A stretch of DNA of 44,575 nt from Planctomicrobium piriforme (GTDB lineage: Bacteria; Planctomycetota; Planctomycetia; Pirellulales; UBA1268): assembly GCA_945861585.1 (NCBI GenBank), contig CAMAVC010000018.1:1-44575 (forward strand). Reading direction: 5' to 3'. Positions 28,158 through 35,584 of the stretch are shown piece by piece; positions within the stretch are counted from its first letter, which is position 1, and each line of letters begins with the position of its first letter. The notes under the pieces were generated by a model. The model saw nothing but the letters and a program-made list of their open reading frames with translations. It was not told the origin of the DNA and searched no databases. The position numbers and the translations under genes were made by a program.

Positions 28158-28685
28158 ATGCCAACTCTCTCACGCTCGTGCGTCCTTTCGCTCGCCCTGC
28201 CTTGCCTCGCCTCGATCGGAGGCACGGCCCCGGCGGCGTCTCCCGAGCCACCGGTCACGTGGCGGGTGGTGGGCGTGAGCGACGGCGACACGCTGACGGC
28301 GCTCGATGAAGACAACCAGAAGCACAAGGTGCGGCTTCACGGCATCGACGCTCCGGAGATCGGCCAGCCATTCGGCACGAAGTCGCGCGAGGCCCTGGGA
28401 ACGTTGACGGTGCGGAAGACCGCCACGCTGCATCTGCACGGCCGCGATCGCTACGGCCGTGACCTCGCCCGTGTGGAGGTCGACGGAGTCGATGTGAACG
28501 TTGAGCTCGTCAAAGACGGGCTGGCCTGGCATTACGTCCGCTACGACAAGAGCCCGGAGCTGGCTTCGGCCGAACGCGACGCCCGTGACGCCAAGCGTGG
28601 TGTGTGGGCCGACACGGGGGCCGTGCCGCCGTGGGAGTGGCGCGCCACCGAGCGCGATCGCAAGCGGCAACCAGCGGCGCGCTAG
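28158..28685 (+). CDS. Secreted thermonuclease-family (SNase) nuclease
   Basis: 175 residues with a signal peptide (LSRSCVLSLALPCLASIGGT). Staphylococcal-nuclease-type motifs: VVGVSDGDTLTAL, VRLHGIDAPEIGQPFG with Arg59, Asp64 and Glu67, and DRYGRDLARVEVDG with Arg101. The spacing of Arg, Asp and Glu is that of the staphylococcal enzyme. The end (GVWADTGAVPPWEWRATERD) is basic. It would degrade DNA or RNA outside the cytoplasm, and fits beside an exported 5'-nucleotidase for nucleic acid scavenging. A decayed copy of its 3' end lies at 32279-32458. Confidence 0.88.
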   Translation: MPTLSRSCVLSLALPCLASIGGTAPAASPEPPVTWRVVGVSDGDTLTALDEDNQKHKVRLHGIDAPEIGQPFGTKSREALGTLTVRKTATLHLHGRDRYGRDLARVEVDGVDVNVELVKDGLAWHYVRYDKSPELASAERDARDAKRGVWADTGAVPPWEWRATERDRKRQPAAR

Positions 28686-28769
28686 GCGGGCAGCGGCGGA
28701 TTTCGCTATGCTCTCGCCGCCGGCATGTGGCCGGTGAATTTCCCCCAGGATCACGAGGAGGATCGACCG

Positions 28770-28856
28770 ATGGGCAAAGGCAATAACTCGCGGAAGAACG
28801 ACAAAAAGAGCATGAAGCCGAAGCAAGAGAAGGCGAAGCCCGCCCCCAAGAAGTAA
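28770..28856 (+). CDS. Very small basic protein (28 residues)
   Basis: A 28-residue protein beginning MGKGNNSRKND and ending KAKPAPKK, with about 10 Lys. AGGAGG lies 9 bases before the ATG, a strong ribosome site. Short proteins starting MGKGNNS and rich in Lys/Pro are, as far as I recall, annotated in diverse bacteria without a known function. A nucleic-acid-binding role would be a guess. It follows the thermonuclease gene by 84 bases and is followed by a long hairpin. Confidence 0.7.
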   Translation: MGKGNNSRKNDKKSMKPKQEKAKPAPKK

Positions 28857-28910
28857 GCCCGCCGAGCGGGCCATGCCGCGATCAGCGCCGCGTGCTCATC
28901 GCTGCTCCCT

Positions 28911-28958
28911 GGAACGGTGCTGCCTGCCGACTGCCGAGCGGCAGGCAGCACGTGTTCC
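28911..28958. terminator. Long hairpin between the basic peptide gene and chaA-type gene
   Basis: GTGCTGCCTGCCG (28917-28929) and its exact complement (28939-28951) flank a 9-base loop. GGAAC (28911-28915) and GTTCC (28954-28958) extend the stem past small bulges. It sits between convergent genes (28856 and 29025) and could end transcription from both sides, but has no T-run. Half of the stem sequence recurs at 28984-28994. Confidence 0.5.
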
Positions 28959-29024
28959 CGGACGTCATCCACTTCGCTCGACCGCTGCCTGCCGAAGTGC
29001 CGTTGGGGTCTTCGAGGAGCAGGC

Positions 29025-30104
29025 TCAGGGCACGCAGGCGAGGAACAGAAACGTCGCGAACAGTACGACGTGCACAGCGCCCTGCATCATCGACGTGCGG
29101 CCCGTGCCGAGCGTGACAGCGCTCACGAGTAAGGCCGTCGCAAGCAGCACGATATCCTTCGGGTCGAGTCCGAGAACGAGCGGCAGGCCGTAGGCGGTGG
29201 CAAAAATGACGACGACTGGCACCGTGAGCCCGATCGTGGCGAGCGCGGAGCCGATCGCCAGATTCATGCTGCTCTGCAGCCGGTTGGCATGGGCTGCCCG
29301 AACCGCGGCCCAGGTCTCGGGCAGGAGCACCACCAGCGCCACGGCGATCCCAACCACACTGCGCGGCAGATCAAATGCCTTGACGAACTCCTCGAGTGGG
29401 TGCGAGAGCACCTTCGCAAGCCCCACGACCGCGACAAGGGAGACAAGGAGGAGCACGAAGCTCAGCGTGGCCTGCCGGCGCGACGGTGGCGCGGCATGCT
29501 CGTCGGGATGGGCGTGGTCGTCGTGCGGCAGAAAGTAGTCGCGGTGCCGGACGGTCTGGACGAAGACGAAGATGCCCCACAGCGCTGCCGAGACGAAGGC
29601 CGCAAACAGTGACTGGGCACGGCTGTAGGTGCCGACAGTGGTCGTGATCGTGACGTAGGGGAGCACGAGCGTGACGACCGCGAGCACGATCAGCGCTGCC
29701 AGCCCCCCACCCGCACCCTCGACCCGAAACGACTGCTCGCGGTGGGCCAGGCCGCCGATCAGCGTGCAGAGGCCGACGACGCCCGTCGTGATGATCATCA
29801 CGGTGGCATAGACGGTGTCGCGGGGCAGCGTTTCCATGCCGGCTCCGCCCGCGACGAGCAGCGACAGTAGCAGGGCCGCCTCGATCACGGTGACGGCGAG
29901 GGCGAGCACGAGTGTGCCGAACGGCTCGCCGACCCGGTGGGCGATCACCTCGGCATGGTGCACCGCGGCGAGCACGGCCGCGATGAGCACCGCACCGCAG
30001 CCCACGAGCAACCAGGGCTGCTCGCCGAGGGCGGCCGTGAGAACGAGCATCGCCGCGGCTGCGATGGGGGCGAGAATCGTCCAGCTGTTCAGGAGGTGTG
30101 CCAT
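29025..30104 (-). CDS. chaA: Calcium/proton antiporter (ChaA-like, CaCA family)
   Basis: 359 residues from ATG 30104. The open frame extends upstream without family sequence. About 11 hydrophobic helices. The two repeated family motifs are HRVGEPFGTLVLALAVTVIE (with the functional Glu) and NLAIGSALATIGLTVPVVVI. A His/Asp-rich loop (HDDHAHPDEHAAP) lies between the halves, plausible as a metal-sensing or -binding loop. It would exchange Ca2+ (or K+/Na+) for H+ across the inner membrane. It is divergent from the small membrane protein gene at 30283, with about 180 bases between. Confidence 0.88.
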   Translation of the reverse strand: MAHLLNSWTILAPIAAAAMLVLTAALGEQPWLLVGCGAVLIAAVLAAVHHAEVIAHRVGEPFGTLVLALAVTVIEAALLLSLLVAGGAGMETLPRDTVYATVMIITTGVVGLCTLIGGLAHREQSFRVEGAGGGLAALIVLAVVTLVLPYVTITTTVGTYSRAQSLFAAFVSAALWGIFVFVQTVRHRDYFLPHDDHAHPDEHAAPPSRRQATLSFVLLLVSLVAVVGLAKVLSHPLEEFVKAFDLPRSVVGIAVALVVLLPETWAAVRAAHANRLQSSMNLAIGSALATIGLTVPVVVIFATAYGLPLVLGLDPKDIVLLATALLVSAVTLGTGRTSMMQGAVHVVLFATFLFLACVP

Positions 30105-30282
30105 GGCTTCGGCGCTGAGGCGGGAGGGCCCGGGGGGGCATGGAGGCGATAGTCTAGTGCGGAACCGATGAGGGCGGGCAGCAGCAACGACTGGGCAGCC
30201 TTCGGCGTCGAGGCTGAGTGATTCCTGCGGTCGATGACACCAGTCCAGCGAGGTATCCTCACCCATGAGGAGAACCCCACTG

Positions 30283-30501
30283 ATGTCGCCCTTTGCCGAA
30301 ATCGTCTTCGAGACCATCCCCGGCGGCGGCGCCCTGAGCGTCGTCCGCGACGGTGTCGGCCTCGGCTCCGTGATCGCCGTCGTCTGCTCGTGGACTCGGA
30401 ACCGCTCGATCCTGTGGGCGATCCTGGCGGGGCTGCTGAGTTGGGCCTACGTCATCTACTTTGCGATCACCCGCAGGCCAGAGGAGACACGGGGTTGGTG
30501 A
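30283..30501 (+). CDS. Small membrane protein, unknown
   Basis: 72 residues from ATG 30283, chosen because AGGAG lies 10 bases upstream. An alternative ATG is six codons earlier (30265). It has a short N-terminal amphipathic part (SPFAEIVFETIPGGGALSVV), a hydrophobic helix around SVIAVVCSW, and another in ILWAILAGLLSWAYVIYFAI, ending with a basic tail. I do not recognise the family. The neighbours (divergent antiporter, small minus-strand gene) do not reveal a function. Confidence 0.55.
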   Translation: MSPFAEIVFETIPGGGALSVVRDGVGLGSVIAVVCSWTRNRSILWAILAGLLSWAYVIYFAITRRPEETRGW

Positions 30502-30616
30502 TCAATTGTGAGGACTTGGCGAAGGCGTCAGACCTCGATGTGGCATTGCGTTCGTGGACAGCAGCAGCGCAGATCTGCATTGCCGAAGTAGTCGCCAGTT
30601 CATTTAATGTCCAGGC

Positions 30617-30892
30617 CTACCGTGGCTTCGTGACCCCAAACTCTTCGTCGGCGGCAGTCTCCAACAGGAGCAGTCTTTCAAAGACGCCCATGGCGGTGGT
30701 GTTGTTGTTGATAGCCTTGATCATGACATCACGAATCTCGACGTCTGTCAGCTCGAGCCCCGTCTCACGCCGAATCGCCAGGATCAAGACCCGTTCTTCG
30801 CCACGCTTGTAGTCGCCAAGCAACCACGCCTTGATTGCCGACATGGCGTCAAGGTGTTCGAGCCGGTCGTATGGGTCGTTCTTCGTCAACAT
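30617..30892 (-). CDS. Small soluble hypothetical protein
   Basis: 91 residues with a strong AAGGAGGA ribosome site 8 bases before the ATG at 30892. It is predicted to be all-helical and charged (DRLEHLDAMSAIKAWLLGDY, ERLLLLETAADEEFG). Not recognised. The good ribosome site and composition support a real gene. Gaps on both sides (30502-30616, 30893-30949) show nothing notable. Confidence 0.6.
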   Translation of the reverse strand: MLTKNDPYDRLEHLDAMSAIKAWLLGDYKRGEERVLILAIRRETGLELTDVEIRDVMIKAINNNTTAMGVFERLLLLETAADEEFGVTKPR

Positions 30893-30949
30893 CGCCAGTT
30901 CCTCCTTGGGTGTCAGGAGCGTAGCTGACGATGATGAGCGTCGTGCGAC

Positions 30950-31294
30950 TCACAAAAAACTAAGAGTCGGCCCGGATATCATGAGTCTCCCGTGAGGACA
31001 TCCCATGACCGACCGCATGAAATGACCTGCCCCCTTAAACGTCGCCACATCGAGCAGCCGCCGCAGGCTATTCCCGCGAGGGCCATGGCTACAGAATATT
31101 TTCCGGGCCAGTGTCACGCGCACCTTCGCGGCCGTGCCCGGCATCTCCGCGGTCGCGGGCGTGTTCCGCATCTCGCGGGCGATCTCCTCGCGAATCTCCG
31201 CGATCTGGTCGCCCACGTAGCCCATCGCATCGTACAGCAGCGTACGGCGATGGCTGCCGTCAATCGCGTCGTAGTCTGCATCCGCTGTTGCCAT
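30950..31294 (-). CDS. Uncertain small hypothetical protein
   Basis: 114 residues if started at ATG 31294. The frame continues up to 31423 but there it would be coded by the repeat array at 31386. The N-terminal half is helical and acidic (YDAMGYVGDQIAEIREEIA), while the C-terminal half is basic (ATFKGAGHFMRSVMG). I do not recognise it. It could be a decayed or orphan gene and there is no good ribosome site. Confidence 0.35.
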   Translation of the reverse strand: MATADADYDAIDGSHRRTLLYDAMGYVGDQIAEIREEIAREMRNTPATAEMPGTAAKVRVTLARKIFCSHGPRGNSLRRLLDVATFKGAGHFMRSVMGCPHGRLMISGPTLSFL

Positions 31295-31385
31295 GCGGCG
31301 GTTGTGGCATAGATCGGTGCGCGCCCGCAGGGGGTGCGGTAGCGGTTCACGTTTGCGGGGCTGGGCGGCTGACGCTGTCGCCGCG

Positions 31386-31468
31386 GATTCGTCCCTCGAT
31401 TTGCCCGATTCGTCCCAACGCAATCGGACGCACGCCCGATTCGTCCCTTCTCAATCCGGATTCGTCAC
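31386..31468. repeat. Four phased copies of GATTCGTCCC upstream of a PEP-CTERM gene
   Basis: Copies start at 31386, 31407, 31438 and 31459 (the last is GATTCGTCAC). Spacings are 21, 31 and 21 bases, near two or three helical turns. Copies 2 and 3 share 14 bases (GCCCGATTCGTCCC), each followed by an (A/T)CAATC-type motif. They end about 80 bases before ATG 31552 (51 bases before ATG 31519), so a transcription factor array is possible. Confidence 0.6.
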
Positions 31469-31551
31469 TTTTCTGCGTTTCTGCTTGTACGTAAGCACCT
31501 GGTCGCTAGGCTCCGAGCATGTCTTCACGCGACCCTGAGCGAGTCTTTCGA

Positions 31552-32211
31552 ATGTCGTCCCGAGCGCACTTGGTCTTGGCCGCGATCTGTTTCGTGTTGG
31601 CGACCGTTCGCGGTGCCGATGCAACAAACCTCGTCGCCAACGGCGGCTTCGAGAGCCAGGCGTTCATGACCACCGACCCCGAGGGCTACGCGTACCGTTA
31701 CGTGCCGGACGACGTCGCCACGATCACGGGCTGGACATTCACATCGACCGGGATCGGCGAGAACAGCTACCTGATCGCGGCCGGGGAGAACTACGGACCA
31801 GTTCCCGAAGGCTCCTACGCCCTACGGCTCAACGTCGGTGACTCCATCTCGCAGGTGCTCGTGCCGCCGGGGGCGGGTTCCTACTCGGTCTCCATCGCGA
31901 CGAAGGACTGGCAGGTGGGCTACAACGACCTGCGGCTGATCATCGGCGGCACGAGCATCGTGATCCCCATCGGAACCACCGGAACGACCCTGCTCACCGC
32001 CGCCCTGTCGGGATCGACGACCCTCGCGATCGACTGGTTGCCGGTTCTTGGTGATGAGGAAAACGCGGCCGCCGAGGATGGCAACGGCTCCGGCGTGGTC
32101 GTGGACGCGATCGGCATCACGGCCCTGCCCGAACCCTCCACCTACGCCATGGCCCTCGCCGGTCTGGCCTGCGGTGGCTACACGATGTTCCGGCGTCGCA
32201 AGCGGGCCTGA
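31552..32211 (+). CDS. PEP-CTERM sorted extracellular protein
   Basis: 219 residues from ATG 31552. ATG 31519 in the same frame is possible. Signal peptide (LVLAAICFVLATVRGADA), then NLVANGGFESQAFMTTDPEG, a pattern seen at the start of exported carbohydrate-binding-like beta-sandwich proteins ('N.v.NGGFE'). The body continues with GWTFTSTGIGENSYLIAAGE and VPEGSYALRLNVGDSISQVL. It ends in a canonical PEP-CTERM signal: LPEPSTYAMALAGLACGGYT and a short basic end FRRRKRA. A hairpin terminator follows. A repeat array precedes it. Confidence 0.82.
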   Translation: MSSRAHLVLAAICFVLATVRGADATNLVANGGFESQAFMTTDPEGYAYRYVPDDVATITGWTFTSTGIGENSYLIAAGENYGPVPEGSYALRLNVGDSISQVLVPPGAGSYSVSIATKDWQVGYNDLRLIIGGTSIVIPIGTTGTTLLTAALSGSTTLAIDWLPVLGDEENAAAEDGNGSGVVVDAIGITALPEPSTYAMALAGLACGGYTMFRRRKRA

Positions 32212-32240
32212 CGCGAACGAGCCAACGTGATTCAAACATG

Positions 32241-32280
32241 AGGGGAGCGGGCCACGACGGCTCGCTCCCTTCGTTCGTTT
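32241..32280 (+). terminator. Intrinsic-type terminator after the PEP-CTERM gene
   Basis: An 11-base stem (32243-32253 with 32259-32269, one G-T pair) closes a 5-base loop and is followed by TCGTTCGTTT. It lies 30 bases after the stop at 32211. Confidence 0.58.
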
Positions 32281-32458
32281 GTGGGCTGACCGCGAGCCGG
32301 TGCCGCCGTGGGAATGGCGTGCGACCGAGAAAGAGCGGAAGCGGCAGCCGGCGGCGCGGTTGGCGGGCTGGGGGGATCGACGCCGGCGGGTACGGGATCG
32401 TGTCTCCCCTGCCCCGCCCGACGCCACTCCCGTTCCGATTGCCCAGCCTGCCGTGTAG
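32279..32458 (+). pseudogene. Decayed 3' fragment of a thermonuclease gene
   Basis: Read in this frame the DNA encodes LWADREPVPPWEWRATEKER and KRQPAARLAGWG, nearly identical to the end of the intact thermonuclease at 28158-28685 (VPPWEWRATERDRKRQPAAR). Similarity continues past the intact gene's stop: CTAG there is GTTG here, so the fragment reads on to a TAG at 32456-32458. No start, signal or catalytic part is present. The fragment is directly after a terminator and upstream of a tRNA. Confidence 0.8.
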
Positions 32459-32497
32459 ACTCGGCTCCAGCCATGCGGGAAGTAGGCCCGCCCCTGT

Positions 32498-32529
32498 GCT
32501 GCCCAAAACCGGAAAACGGTGGGGGCAGC
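32498..32529. other. Hairpin upstream of tRNA-Ser
   Basis: GCTGCCC (32498-32504) pairs with GGGCAGC (32523-32529), with an inner ACCG/CGGT pair around GAAAA. It lies 30 bases before the tRNA. Function unknown. Confidence 0.4.
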
Positions 32530-32558
32530 GGTGGGGGCAAGACGAAAAACCGCTGTTT

Positions 32559-32640
32559 GGAGGGTAAGCGAATGGCTAGCGGCGACACTGGAAATGTCGT
32601 GCCCCGAAAGGGGTTGTGGGTTCGAGTCCCATGCCCTCCG
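32559..32640 (+). tRNA. tRNA-Ser (anticodon GGA)
   Basis: 82 bases. The acceptor stem GGAGGGT/GCCCTCC has a G-T at the last pair and a G discriminator base, as required for serine. Anticodon stem CGACA/TGTCG is perfect around loop CTGGAAA with anticodon GGA. The long variable arm CCCC-GAAA-GGGG marks a class II tRNA. The T arm is TGGG-TTCGAGT-CCCA. CCA is not encoded. The D arm is unusual: position 8 is A instead of T and only about two stem pairs form. Confidence 0.88.
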
Positions 32641-32724
32641 CTGTTTCACGCCCGCAGCACTATTTTGGCTGGTACGGGCTGACTTCACGAACCCGCCATC
32701 CGGGCGGCCGGACGGCGGTGGTGC

Positions 32725-34533
32725 ATGGCGGTTTTGCTCGACATCAAGAACGCCTCGAAGCGCTACGGCGATCAGGTGCTGCTCGACGGCGCCTCGGCCA
32801 CGATCACCGACGACGGCAAGATCGGGTTCATCGGCCGCAACGGTGCCGGCAAGAGCACGCTCCTGCGGATCATCCTCGGGGAGGAGGAGCTCGACTCCGG
32901 CGAGATCGTCCGCCATCCCCGGCTCAAGCTCGGCTATCTCCGTCAGCACGATCCCTTCCTGCCCGGTGAGACGGCGCTCGACTTCCTGATGCGCGACAGC
33001 GGCCAGCCCGACTGGAAGTGCGGCGAGGTGGCCGGCCAGTTCGAGCTGAAAACGCAGCATCTCGCCGGGCCCGTGCAGGAGCTCTCGGGCGGCTGGCAGA
33101 CCCGCGTCAAGCTCGCCGCCCTGCTCCTCCACGAGCCCACGCTGCTCCTGCTCGACGAGCCGACGAACTTTCTCGACCTGCGCACGCAGATCCTGCTCGA
33201 GCATTTTCTGCGCGGCTACCGCGAGGCGGCGTTGATCGTGTCGCACGACCGGGCGTTTCTCGGCGCCACGTGCGACCAGACGCTCGATCTCTCGCAGGGC
33301 GAACTGACGGTGTTTCCAGGCAAGGTTGAAGCGTTTCTCGAGTATCAGCGGGAACAAGCCCTGCACGTGGAACGCACGAATGCCGCCGTGCTTGCCAAGC
33401 GGCGGCAGCTCGAGGACTTCATCGCCCGCAACAAGGCCCGCGCATCGACGGCGTCGCGGGCGAAGTCGAAGAGCAAGCAGCTCGAAAAGCTGGAACTCGA
33501 GGAGGTCGAGACGGCCGCGCCGACGGCGGCGATCCGGTGCCCTGCTGTTTCGCCGCGCCAGGGGCCGGCCGTGCGCTGCCGGGATCTCGCGATCGGCTAT
33601 CCGGCGACCGGGGAGACCGCGGCCCGCACGATCGCCGCCGGGATCGACCTCGAGATCGTGCACGGGTCGCGGGCCGCGATCGTGGGCGACAACGGCCAGG
33701 GCAAGACCACGTTCCTGCGGACGCTCGTCGGATCGCTCGCGCCGCTCGCAGGCCAGGTGAAGTGGGGCTACGGCTGCGAGCTCGGCGTCTACGCCCAGCA
33801 TGTGTACACGAGCCTGCCCCCCACCGATACCGTGCTCGGCCACTTGGAGCGGGCCGCCCGCACGGGCACGAAGCAGCAGCAGATTCTCGACCTGGCCGGT
33901 GCGATGCTTTTCCGGGGCAAGGCGGTCGAGAAGCGGATCGGCGTGCTGTCTGGCGGCGAGCGGGCCCGGCTCTGCATGGCGGGGCTCTTGCTCGGCCCCT
34001 TCAACGTGCTCGTGCTCGACGAGCCGGGCAATCATCTCGACGTGGAGACGGTCGATGCGCTCGCCCAGGCGCTCGTCGCCTATGAAGGCACTGTGATCTT
34101 CACGAGCCATGATCGCTCGTTCATGAGGACGGTGGCCACCACCGTGATCGAAGTCAAGGATCGCCGCGTCGTGAACTATCTCGGCGATTACGGCAGCTAT
34201 GTCGCCTCCGTCACCCGCGAGATCGACGACGCCGAGGCGGCGGACGGACGGCGCGCAAAGTCGCCAGGAAAGCCACCTGCTTCGCCCGCCGGTACACGGC
34301 AGCCACCCGACAAGGGCGACCGGGCCCTCCGCAAGGAGATCGCCACGCTCGAACGCACGATCCAGCGGCTCGACGCAGAGAAACGTGAGCGGCAGGCGGC
34401 GCTCCTGACCGCCACCGACCCCGACGAAGCCCTGCGTCTGCACGGCGACATGACCGCCGTGGCCGACAAACTCTCCGCCGCCGAGGAACGCTGGCTCGCG
34501 CTCCAGGAGGAGCTCGGGCAGGCGTCGGCGTGA
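32725..34533 (+). CDS. ABC-F family ATPase (Uup/EttA-like)
   Basis: 602 residues with two ABC domains and no membrane domain. Domain 1: Walker A GRNGAGKST near residue 38, signature LSGGW, Walker B LLLLDEPTNFLD. An Arg/Lys-rich linker follows (ARASTASRAKSKSKQLEKLE). Domain 2: Walker A GDNGQGKTT near 322, signature LSGGERARL, Walker B LVLDEPGNHLD, where the usual Thr is Gly. The C-terminus is a coiled coil (about 535-600). ABC-F proteins act on ribosomes, and Uup-type members have such a coiled C-terminus. It follows tRNA-Ser by 84 bases, and its stop is one base from that of the convergent DUF1559 gene. Confidence 0.9.
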   Translation: MAVLLDIKNASKRYGDQVLLDGASATITDDGKIGFIGRNGAGKSTLLRIILGEEELDSGEIVRHPRLKLGYLRQHDPFLPGETALDFLMRDSGQPDWKCGEVAGQFELKTQHLAGPVQELSGGWQTRVKLAALLLHEPTLLLLDEPTNFLDLRTQILLEHFLRGYREAALIVSHDRAFLGATCDQTLDLSQGELTVFPGKVEAFLEYQREQALHVERTNAAVLAKRRQLEDFIARNKARASTASRAKSKSKQLEKLELEEVETAAPTAAIRCPAVSPRQGPAVRCRDLAIGYPATGETAARTIAAGIDLEIVHGSRAAIVGDNGQGKTTFLRTLVGSLAPLAGQVKWGYGCELGVYAQHVYTSLPPTDTVLGHLERAARTGTKQQQILDLAGAMLFRGKAVEKRIGVLSGGERARLCMAGLLLGPFNVLVLDEPGNHLDVETVDALAQALVAYEGTVIFTSHDRSFMRTVATTVIEVKDRRVVNYLGDYGSYVASVTREIDDAEAADGRRAKSPGKPPASPAGTRQPPDKGDRALRKEIATLERTIQRLDAEKRERQAALLTATDPDEALRLHGDMTAVADKLSAAEERWLALQEELGQASA

Positions 34534-34534
34534 G

Positions 34535-35584
34535 CTACGGCGCGCGGGTCGGCGTGCCGTCGTTCCGCGCCGCCAGCCGGCGGTGAATGACGGGTTCGAT
34601 GGCGTATTCGACGCTGCGGACGGAGCCGTCGGCCATCGCCATGCCACAGGCCTGACGGTGTGCGCTGCCGAATGCGATCGGCGTGGGGTAGGAGCCGTGC
34701 ACCTGCTTTGGGTCGAAGCCCGCCAGATCCTGATACGGGGGCACGACGCCCGTGCGCACGGTGTCGCGGTCGTGTCCAGAATAGAGAGCGTTGTCGTCGT
34801 CGTCTGACAGCCCCGTGGCGAGCGCTGCCGGGTCGACGAACTTCTCGCCGAGCAGATACGTCGACGACAGGCCGTCGATCACGTCGCGGAGCCGCGTGCG
34901 GCTGCGGCGATAGATGAGCCCGTCGGTCGGCGGACCGAATTGTGCCGTCCATTCGGCGTCGCTGAGTGCGTCGGCGGCTGTGGCTGGCCCGGGGGAACCA
35001 CCACCCCGGTAGTTGTTGTCGGGAAGCGAGCCGCTGCCCATGTTGGCCGCGTAGTCGCCGCGTGCAACAAACGGTGGAGAGGGCGCGTAGTCGGTCGTCG
35101 TGGGCACGGCCGTCACGATCAACCGCTCCGGCTTCGCATAGCGAGCGAGGCCAGTCCCGCGGCGCGACGGACAGACAAAGAGCGGTTGCGGGGTCTGGAG
35201 CCGCCTCACCGCCAGCTCCTGTTTCAGCGCGACGACTGCGACGCCGGCCCCGAGGTCGCGGACGGCAGCCTGCTCGACATGGGGCAGGATATTGAAGGCC
35301 CATCCGCCCGGCTGCCGGGCGCCATACCCACGGTCCGGATCGCCCACCCACACCCTTCCCCAGCCCCCGGTTGGCAGATGTCCGAGCACGTCGGCATGCT
35401 GCAGGCACGCCAGCGCGAGCTGACGAAGGTTGGCCTGGCAGGCGCTGCGCCGGGCGGCCTCTCGCGCCGACTGCACCGCGGGGAGCAGGAGCGTTGCGAG
35501 CAGGCCGATCACGGCGACGACCACGAGGAGTTCTACGATCGTGAAGCCGCTGTTGAGCACCACGTGACGTCTGCGTCGGCTCAT
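34535..35584 (-). CDS. DUF1559 pseudopilin-like protein, cotranscribed with a kinase
   Basis: 349 residues. The N-terminus is basic (MSRRRRHVV), then Gly13/Phe14 prepilin site with [20 protein letters not shown] and Glu at +5. [19 protein letters not shown] follows. C-terminal [13 protein letters not shown] gives H-x9-DG. The body is the usual DUF1559 fold with [20 protein letters not shown] and YLLGEKF. Its ATG overlaps the kinase stop by 4 bases (ATGA), making it the third gene of an ECF sigma - kinase - DUF1559 operon. It may be the output or the sensed component, which is inference. Confidence 0.9.
   Translation of the reverse strand: MSRRRRHVVLNSGFTIVELLVVVAVIGLLATLLLPAVQSAREAARRSACQANLRQLALACLQHADVLGHLPTGGWGRVWVGDPDRGYGARQPGGWAFNILPHVEQAAVRDLGAGVAVVALKQELAVRRLQTPQPLFVCPSRRGTGLARYAKPERLIVTAVPTTTDYAPSPPFVARGDYAANMGSGSLPDNNYRGGGSPGPATAADALSDAEWTAQFGPPTDGLIYRRSRTRLRDVIDGLSSTYLLGEKFVDPAALATGLSDDDDNALYSGHDRDTVRTGVVPPYQDLAGFDPKQVHGSYPTPIAFGSAHRQACGMAMADGSVRSVEYAIEPVIHRRLAARNDGTPTRAP

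Noticed and set aside
26437..28251. Long minus-strand frame (604 codons) opposite the 5'-nucleotidase
   Set aside because: The plus strand carries complete nucleotidase motifs and a Tat signal; the antisense product resembles nothing.
28911..28958. Insertion sequence inverted repeat
   Set aside because: Both arms are only 9 bases apart and no transposase or target duplication is seen; it is a hairpin.
31822..34647. Very long minus-strand frame (941 codons) across the ABC-F gene
   Set aside because: It lies antisense to a gene with both Walker motifs and has a composition of Arg/His/Gln typical of shadow frames in GC-rich DNA; no domain is recognisable.
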